Below, piece by piece: positions 32,876 to 37,146 of a stretch of 37,146 nt of DNA. Below the pieces are notes generated by a model. That model made no database searches. It saw nothing but the letters and a program-made list of their open reading frames with translations, and was not told where the DNA came from. The stretch is taken from NCBI GenBank assembly GCA_011772425.1, contig WVZO01000120.1:21662-58807 (forward strand), given 5' to 3'. A program made the position numbers and the translations under genes. Source of the DNA: Candidatus Aminicenantota bacterium (lineage in GTDB: Bacteria; Acidobacteriota; Aminicenantia; UBA2199). Position 1 is the first letter of the stretch, and the number at the start of each line of letters is the position of its first letter.

Positions 32876-34741
32876 ATGTATGGAATAGAATTTGATAGAG
32901 TCTTTAAGAATAAGTACAATTACGTATTCATTCTTTTCATAATATCTTTAACTCTATATTTTAATAGTTCTAATATCAGTGAATTTAAATACTTTTTAGA
33001 TAACAAAAAAACATTTCTTTTATCAGAAAAGAATAAGGTAGAAAACTATAGCTCATATGATTTATATGGGGGTTTTGGGTTCCGGGTATTATATGAGCCA
33101 TCAGCTCTAATTATTTTTTTCGGCAGCAGCAGCTCTATGCAATTAATGGAAAGTAACGTAGATACAAAAGAAATTATAAGAATCTACAATGTATACAAAG
33201 GTAGAAAGATATTTAAAAAAGGAGAATATAAGGATTTTGGTGGGACTATTTTTTTGTTTGGAAGCCTATATATGCTTTTTGCTGGCTTAGCATCTCTTAA
33301 AAGTGATTTCTTTAGTAGATATCTAAAAAATAGAATCACTATAATTGAATTGATTATAATAAGATTTTTTTTCTTAATTTTAATTTTTATTTCCATATAC
33401 ATTGTAAACTATCTTTATGCTCTTCTAAATGGCATACATTTTTCTCCCATTGAAACGAAAGCATTTTTTCTATACTGCCTGTATTCGCTGATATATTTTT
33501 CTTTCTTTTATTTAATCGGTATTGCCGTATTTTTACTCTTTAAATCAAAAAAGATTATTAAGTTATTAATAATTTGTTTCATTTTTCTTTTTGTACCACC
33601 TGAAACAAGTAAGGTACATGTGTCTAATATTTCTAAAATAATCCCAACTAATGAATCTTTAGACAAGGATAAAATAGAGACTCTAATGAAATTTGAAAAA
33701 GATACCCAAAAGAAAATTAATAAGTTGGCAGAAGAGAATAAAGATATTAAAGTAATAAGACGTGCATTAAAAGAGTGTGCTAAATCATACCTAAAAAATG
33801 GCTATATTTTAAATAAAAAGAGAGAAAGGGAATTTAACGATATAGTTTTAAAAATAATTGAACATAATGAGAAAGGTTCAGTAATATTTCCAACAATCTA
33901 CCATAATTTTTTAACAAGTGAAATTTCTAGTATGGGATACTATGGACATAAAGAATTTGTTAAATATTTGATTAAAATTAGAGATGATTTTATGAAATTC
34001 TACTTTCACAAAAGATACGAATCGGGTGATAAAAAGATCGAGTCGTTTGTAAAAAGCGATGAGAATATCTTTAAAGCCCAGCCCTATATTCCAGAAAACT
34101 ACTGGATAGGTGTCCTGTTTACAGCAGGTTATACAATCATCATATTCATTATCATCTACCTCATCTTACTTTATCGCAAGAAAAAACAACCGAAAGCTGA
34201 ATTGCCGGATTTTCAGTTCCATAAAGGCAATACCTACTTTATCCTGAGAAAAAAAGAAAATGAAAGAGAGGCTTTATTTAATACCTATAAAGCCATGGGA
34301 AATACCGCATGCATCGACAGGTTTACCAGGGACGATATCGACGTGGGTATCAAACCTGCCAGCCAGTTCACCTATTTCTGTAAATTCCGGGGCAATGACA
34401 TCAATTACGCCCTGGAAACCTTAAGAACCCTGGGAATCGGAAATATCTATACAATGAAGCGAAAAGAAATTACCGGGGAGATCATGAAAAAAATCTACGC
34501 GGCAGCCGTCCTGGACCAAAATGCTGAAATTATCGTATTAAACGATTTCATAAAAAACGAATCCAAAGATTTTGAAGAACAATTCCGCAAACTGCTCAAA
34601 CATATGGAAAAACAGGAGAAAATTATCCTGTACCTGAGTTCAGAGTTCTATGAAGCCCGACTGCAACAGGAAGCCCAGAAAGATAAGATCCCTGATAAAA
34701 AAATAGTCAGGATAGACCTGGATACAGTCAGCCTGAGGTGA
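32876..34741 (+). CDS. ABC-2 type membrane protein with a degenerate ABC ATPase-like C-terminus
   Basis: 621 residues. One helix near the N-terminus (16-30), an extracytoplasmic region, then a block of about five helices (120-250), a long polar helical stretch, a last helix (about 415-437) and a cytoplasmic C-terminal domain (445-621). The membrane part resembles ABC-2 permeases of the DUF3526 kind. The C-terminal domain looks like an ABC ATPase that lost its catalytic motifs: KGNTYFILRKKENEREALF stands where Walker A is expected, and EIIVLNDFIKN resembles Walker B with IILYLSSE as the switch region. Base composition also changes from very AT-rich to normal near 34080. Both readings are inference. 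Confidence 0.55.
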   Translation: MYGIEFDRVFKNKYNYVFILFIISLTLYFNSSNISEFKYFLDNKKTFLLSEKNKVENYSSYDLYGGFGFRVLYEPSALIIFFGSSSSMQLMESNVDTKEIIRIYNVYKGRKIFKKGEYKDFGGTIFLFGSLYMLFAGLASLKSDFFSRYLKNRITIIELIIIRFFFLILIFISIYIVNYLYALLNGIHFSPIETKAFFLYCLYSLIYFSFFYLIGIAVFLLFKSKKIIKLLIICFIFLFVPPETSKVHVSNISKIIPTNESLDKDKIETLMKFEKDTQKKINKLAEENKDIKVIRRALKECAKSYLKNGYILNKKREREFNDIVLKIIEHNEKGSVIFPTIYHNFLTSEISSMGYYGHKEFVKYLIKIRDDFMKFYFHKRYESGDKKIESFVKSDENIFKAQPYIPENYWIGVLFTAGYTIIIFIIIYLILLYRKKKQPKAELPDFQFHKGNTYFILRKKENEREALFNTYKAMGNTACIDRFTRDDIDVGIKPASQFTYFCKFRGNDINYALETLRTLGIGNIYTMKRKEITGEIMKKIYAAAVLDQNAEIIVLNDFIKNESKDFEEQFRKLLKHMEKQEKIILYLSSEFYEARLQQEAQKDKIPDKKIVRIDLDTVSLR

Positions 34742-34746
34742 GAAAG

Positions 34747-34781
34747 TATGAAGTATGAAGTAGGAAGTAGGAAGTAAGTAG
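34747..34781. repeat. GAAGTATG/GAAGTAGG microsatellite
   Basis: Four to five tandem 7-8 bp units in the short convergent gap after the ABC-like gene; related to the TAGTAGG run at 13044-13085. Confidence 0.75.
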
Positions 34782-34814
34782 CAGGAAGGGAAGCCAGTAT
34801 GGATAAGTCCTTTT

Positions 34815-35585
34815 TTATTCATCACTGCTTATTTCATGGTTAAATCTGTCCCATAATAGATGCCTGTCCTTTGCCTTGAAATTCTGTAATACCATTTCCC
34901 GGTAAAAAGGAAACGTACAAAAATAATGCAAAAATTCACATGCTTCCGGGTCCTGCAGTATAATTTCCACCATTTGCACCCGGTTCTTATTCATATGAAT
35001 TATTTTTTCCTCATCACCCACAGGCGACTGCGAGTCTTCAGTTTCCAACCCTTGAACACCCATTATTTCACCAACTCCGGTTATGAAATCTCGTTCAATG
35101 TATTTAAACTTAACGTTAAATTCCAACACCCCATGATTCGGGGTACAAAATTCCCTTTTTTCAATATAATACCATTCATACTTTGTGAATGTATGTCCTG
35201 TTATGCGTTCGATCAGATCATCCGGCATCAGGTCTTTAAGCTCAAAACAACTTTCGCTTAAATCAACCACGGGTTTCCACTGGTTTTCCCTGTAAATGAG
35301 GTGAAAATCAAACCGGTAAGACGATTCATCAGGTACCTTTTGCGCCTTTTTCCCTTTAACCGCTTTCCTGGATTCCTGCAAATCACGGGAGCCGCGTCCA
35401 TTCGCACTGTGCTTAAAACCAGGTTCACAAGGTTCATGGGAGTTTTCAAGGTATTGGTCAATATAATGCGCAAATTGAAGCTTACATGTTTCCCTGGCAT
35501 GATAAAGAAACTCCCGGGTTTGGGGAATTTCCAAAAGCATTTTGTACTCATCCAATAATTCTTGTTCAACATGCAATCGATTCAT
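34815..35585 (-). CDS. Hypothetical cytoplasmic protein
   Basis: 256 residues from ATG 35585, which is preceded by AGGAG. A longer frame from a GTG at 35615 is rejected because that codon lies in a dispersed repeat. No domain is recognised. The N-terminal part (1-60) is helical, 60-90 is polar and Lys-rich, and the middle has beta-like segments such as YEWYYIEKREF and LEFNVKFKYIERDF. No signal peptide or membrane helix is seen. It is upstream-linked to the XRE gene only by orientation, with a repeat between them. Confidence 0.7.
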   Translation of the reverse strand: MNRLHVEQELLDEYKMLLEIPQTREFLYHARETCKLQFAHYIDQYLENSHEPCEPGFKHSANGRGSRDLQESRKAVKGKKAQKVPDESSYRFDFHLIYRENQWKPVVDLSESCFELKDLMPDDLIERITGHTFTKYEWYYIEKREFCTPNHGVLEFNVKFKYIERDFITGVGEIMGVQGLETEDSQSPVGDEEKIIHMNKNRVQMVEIILQDPEACEFLHYFCTFPFYREMVLQNFKAKDRHLLWDRFNHEISSDE

Positions 35586-35608
35586 CCCTCTTCTCCTTTT
35601 ATTTTTTT

Positions 35609-35662
35609 TAGCCACGAAGTTACACGAAGGGGCACAACGTTTCTTTGTGTATCTTTGTGGCT
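35609..35662. repeat. Head-to-head pair of CGAAGG dispersed units
   Basis: GCCACGAAGTTACACGAAGG (35611-35630) faces CTTTGTGTATCTTTGTGGC (35643-35661), forming an imperfect hairpin between the two minus-strand genes. Architecture is the same as 14902-14983. Confidence 0.78.
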
Positions 35663-35709
35663 TCTATTATGTTCTCTTTCATTTAACTTTTGACACCATC
35701 CTTTTCATA

Positions 35710-36180
35710 CTACTGTTGTGACGCGATTTTTCCTGTTTTACTGAAATAGTCTTCAATAAAGTTTTTATATTTTTCCCTCTCCGCCAGGTAATGCATCATT
35801 AAGGTATGCTTCATGATGGGAACCTGGAGGACTTCTATTAAAGGACATGTTTCCTCCGGGATTCCGGGAAACAACTTTATTATGTCTTTTATATCTCCTT
35901 TTTTTGTCCCGGTATTATCCAGGGGCGCCTGAAACTCCCCGGTTAGCAAATAGTCGATGCTTAAATGGAACTTGTTCATTATGTCCAGGAGAGTATCCGG
36001 TTTTGGGAACCTTGTGCCATCTTCATATTTATAATATGAGTTCTTTTCAATGTCCAGCATCTCACTGGCTTCCTGTACATTGATACCCAGTTTTAACCGG
36101 GCTTGCTTAAGACGTTTACCAAATTCTCTGGTCACAGCAAATGCCTTGCTTGATTGTTTGATATCGGTTTTTTTATCCAT
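35710..36180 (-). CDS. XRE-family transcriptional regulator
   Basis: 156 residues. A Cro/CI-type helix-turn-helix spans about 20-75: FGKRLKQARLKLGINVQEAS, then the turn and recognition helix MLDIEKNSYYKYEDGTRFP, then LLDIMNKFHLSIDYLLTGE, the standard XRE ending. A helical C-terminal part (90-156) of unknown role follows. No Shine-Dalgarno is visible, and the promoter at 36189-36217 would place the transcript start at or within a few bases of the ATG. A palindrome overlapping that promoter suggests autoregulation. A truncated relative lies at 36688-36771. Confidence 0.9.
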   Translation of the reverse strand: MDKKTDIKQSSKAFAVTREFGKRLKQARLKLGINVQEASEMLDIEKNSYYKYEDGTRFPKPDTLLDIMNKFHLSIDYLLTGEFQAPLDNTGTKKGDIKDIIKLFPGIPEETCPLIEVLQVPIMKHTLMMHYLAEREKYKNFIEDYFSKTGKIASQQ

Positions 36181-36188
36181 TAAGTATA

Positions 36189-36217
36189 ACTATATCACAT
36201 GTTTGAATAAAATTCAA
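36189..36217 (-). promoter_or_regulatory. Promoter and palindromic operator of the XRE gene
   Basis: On the minus strand TTGAAT (36217-36212), a 17-bp spacer and TATAGT (36194-36189). The 15-bp palindrome TTGAATAAAATTCAA (36203-36217) covers the -35 box, the expected place for an autorepressor operator. Only 8 bp separate the -10 from the ATG, implying a leaderless message. Confidence 0.65.
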
Positions 36218-36274
36218 GGGTTATGCTCCCCAAATCCACGGCCCCGTCAAAGTCGCCCAAAATAAAATATTTTC

Positions 36275-36343
36275 GGGTGAACACAAGGTTCACCCCTACG
36301 TCCGCCCGGAAACCCTTTGTAGGGGCAAATCTTGTATTCGCCC
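36275..36343. repeat. Inverted repeat with 25-bp arms
   Basis: The left arm 36275-36299 begins GGGTGAACACAAGG; the right arm 36319-36343 is its near reverse complement (five mismatches). The spacer is 19 bp. The left arm is itself palindromic (GGGTGAAC/GTTCACCC). Nearby (36369-36406) are short CAGGT-rich direct repeats. The gap 36181-36800 holds no intact gene. Confidence 0.8.
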
Positions 36344-36447
36344 AACCTCCGCTTTTGCCTCTATGGTGACAGGTACAGGTTGCAGGTGTAGGTTCCAGGT
36401 GAAGGTGGTGGAATGAAAGACATCCTCAGAAACAATACCACCTCTAA

Positions 36448-36686
36448 TAGGCCCCCCGCACCGCGGAGCCCCCTGAACCGTGAAACATCCACAAAACTTT
36501 TCATACACAGTCAGCCATTGTACTTTGCTTCTTGATATCGTATCCCATTATGATCGTCGTAATTCGCTTCTTATTAATCTTTGTAATTTTCATCTTTACT
36601 TCTCTTCTCTCTTGCCAACTGCCTACTGCCCACTGCCAACTTTCTTCTTCCTTCGCGTCCCTTCGCGTTCTTCGCGGCTAAAATTT
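36448..36686 (-). repeat. Composite dispersed element, copy C (inverted and diverged)
   Basis: Read on the minus strand it has the CGAAGG tract (from 36686, CGCGAAGGGACGCGAAGG-like), then a linker containing GGCTGACTGTG at about 36502-36516, an AAAAGTTTT segment, and the GC-rich end GGGGGGC near 36451-36457. The order matches 4394-4564 and 20514-20677. The hairpin half is degraded, and about 60 bp of extra CTGCC-rich sequence lies in the middle. Confidence 0.7.
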
Positions 36687-36687
36687 T

Positions 36688-36771
36688 GAACCCCAACTCT
36701 TTCCTGGCATTTTTAAGCCTTGAGCCAAATCCTTCAAAAAAATTATTCTTTTTGTATTTTTTTCTTGACAT
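36688..36771 (-). pseudogene. XRE regulator fragment cut by a dispersed repeat
   Basis: From ATG 36771 (with GGAGA 11 bp upstream) the frame reads 28 residues ending FGSRLKNARKELGF, matching the first helix of an XRE domain (FGKRLKQARLKLGI in the intact gene at 35710). The codons then run straight into the CGCGAAGG repeat and the homology stops. It looks like a second regulator gene broken at the repeat boundary. Confidence 0.6.
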
Positions 36772-36793
36772 TTTGGATATTCTCCGTTATAAT
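36765..36793 (+). promoter_or_regulatory. Perfect sigma-70 promoter
   Basis: TTGACA (36765-36770), a 17-bp spacer and TATAAT (36788-36793), an exact consensus in both boxes and spacing. It reads rightward, overlaps the start codon of the broken XRE gene, and has an ATG only 7 bp after the -10 (36801). Confidence 0.82.
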
Positions 36794-36800
36794 TGTTTGC

Positions 36801-37146
36801 ATGAAAAACAGAAAAGGTTACTCGTTTTGTTGCGGCCCAACAAGGTTGACAGGCAAACATCTGTTTTTGTCAGCATATTTTGGTTTCCCGGCTCTTTTTT
36901 ATTCATGTTGTATATTATACTTCAAAATGAATTTGATTTCAAGGGGAAGCCGCACAATAAAATATCGACATCCAGGAGGTTTTTATTTATTGCTCCAGGG
37001 GTATTTCATGGGTGGAATCAATGGAAATGCTGAATACACCAATGTTTTAGAAATCTGCACACCCTTTACGGTATCTAGCACAACTCCTGTGCTAGCTAGC
37101 AGAACCTTTCTACTAGCTAGCAAACCTTTTGCGCTAGCTAGCAGAA
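36801..37146 (+). CDS. Possible ORF leading into tandem array 3, open at right edge
   Basis: No stop codon occurs in this frame from ATG 36801 to the window end (115 codons). The first 60 residues do not look like a known protein. AGGAGG at 36974-36979 precedes in-frame TTG 36990 and ATG 37008, which could be the true start. From 37071 the frame enters the 21-bp array and repeats a heptapeptide of the form LAS-x-x-F-x. It may be a repeat protein or simply a transcribed array. Confidence 0.3.
   Translation, partial: MKNRKGYSFCCGPTRLTGKHLFLSAYFGFPALFYSCCILYFKMNLISRGSRTIKYRHPGGFYLLLQGYFMGGINGNAEYTNVLEICTPFTVSSTTPVLASRTFLLASKPFALASR
37050..37146. repeat. 21-bp tandem array 3, running off the window
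   Basis: Two full clear units (37092-37112, 37113-37133) and the start of a third (37134-37146), each opening CTAGCTAGCA, preceded by two degenerate units (37050-37070, 37071-37091). The period is exactly 21 bp. Each unit carries the palindrome GCTAGC. The sequence is unrelated to the other two 21-bp arrays. Confidence 0.85.

Overview
The window most likely comes from a moderate-GC, uncultivated-type bacterium with an aerobic respiratory chain. The closest overall match is the Aminicenantes/Acidobacteriota neighbourhood. This placement is an inference from four things: alternative complex III next to a caa3 oxidase, secreted 6-bladed beta-propeller proteins, very dense intergenic repeats of the CTTCGTG/CGAAGG type, and many hairpin elements. 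No rRNA or tRNA was seen that could settle it.

Layout. (1) 1-12726 holds molybdenum hydroxylase genes and an allantoinase/dihydropyrimidinase-like amidohydrolase, a purine/ureide or N-heterocycle catabolic set. There is a 5'-truncated FAD subunit, a xanthine-dehydrogenase-type Mo subunit, the amidohydrolase, a second Mo subunit of aldehyde-oxidase type, and a second FAD subunit at 11857. No 2Fe-2S subunit is visible. (2) Between the second Mo subunit and the second FAD subunit lies an accessory island (about 6990-11800). It has hairpin repeats, a 21-bp tandem array, a KilA-N gene, and a short run of integron-type gene cassettes with two well-formed attC sites but no integrase. The cargo genes are unknown; one ends in an Ada-like zinc ribbon and one carries a HEPN-like R-x5-H motif. 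(3) 13130-14239 (minus) is a PLP enzyme of the D-cysteine desulfhydrase/ACC deaminase family. (4) 15142-28279 is one long respiratory operon: Sco, an A2-type caa3 oxidase (I, III, IV, II with fused cytochrome c), heme O synthase, a membrane protein with a C-terminal cytochrome c, and ActA, ActB, ActC, ActD, ActF of alternative complex III. A TTGAAA-N17-TATAAT promoter precedes it and a terminator follows it. (5) 28736-31739 (minus) encodes a thioredoxin-fold protein and two secreted beta-propellers behind a consensus promoter. (6) 32227-34741 is AT-rich and encodes a secreted protein and an ABC-2 type membrane protein with what looks like a decayed ABC ATPase at its C-terminus. (7) 34815-36180 (minus) has an unknown protein and an XRE regulator. 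The right edge is packed with repeats, a broken XRE gene, a perfect sigma-70 promoter and a third 21-bp tandem array that runs off the window.

How the parts work together. Alternative complex III oxidises quinol and passes electrons through its cytochromes to the CuA/cytochrome c domain of the caa3 oxidase, as in Rhodothermus marinus; Sco and CtaB supply copper insertion and heme. The molybdenum hydroxylases and amidohydrolase would feed oxidation of purines or related rings.

The least explained parts are the cassette island, the three unrelated arrays that all have a 21-bp period, and a composite dispersed element (CGAAGG tract, conserved linker, strong hairpin) present in at least three copies.
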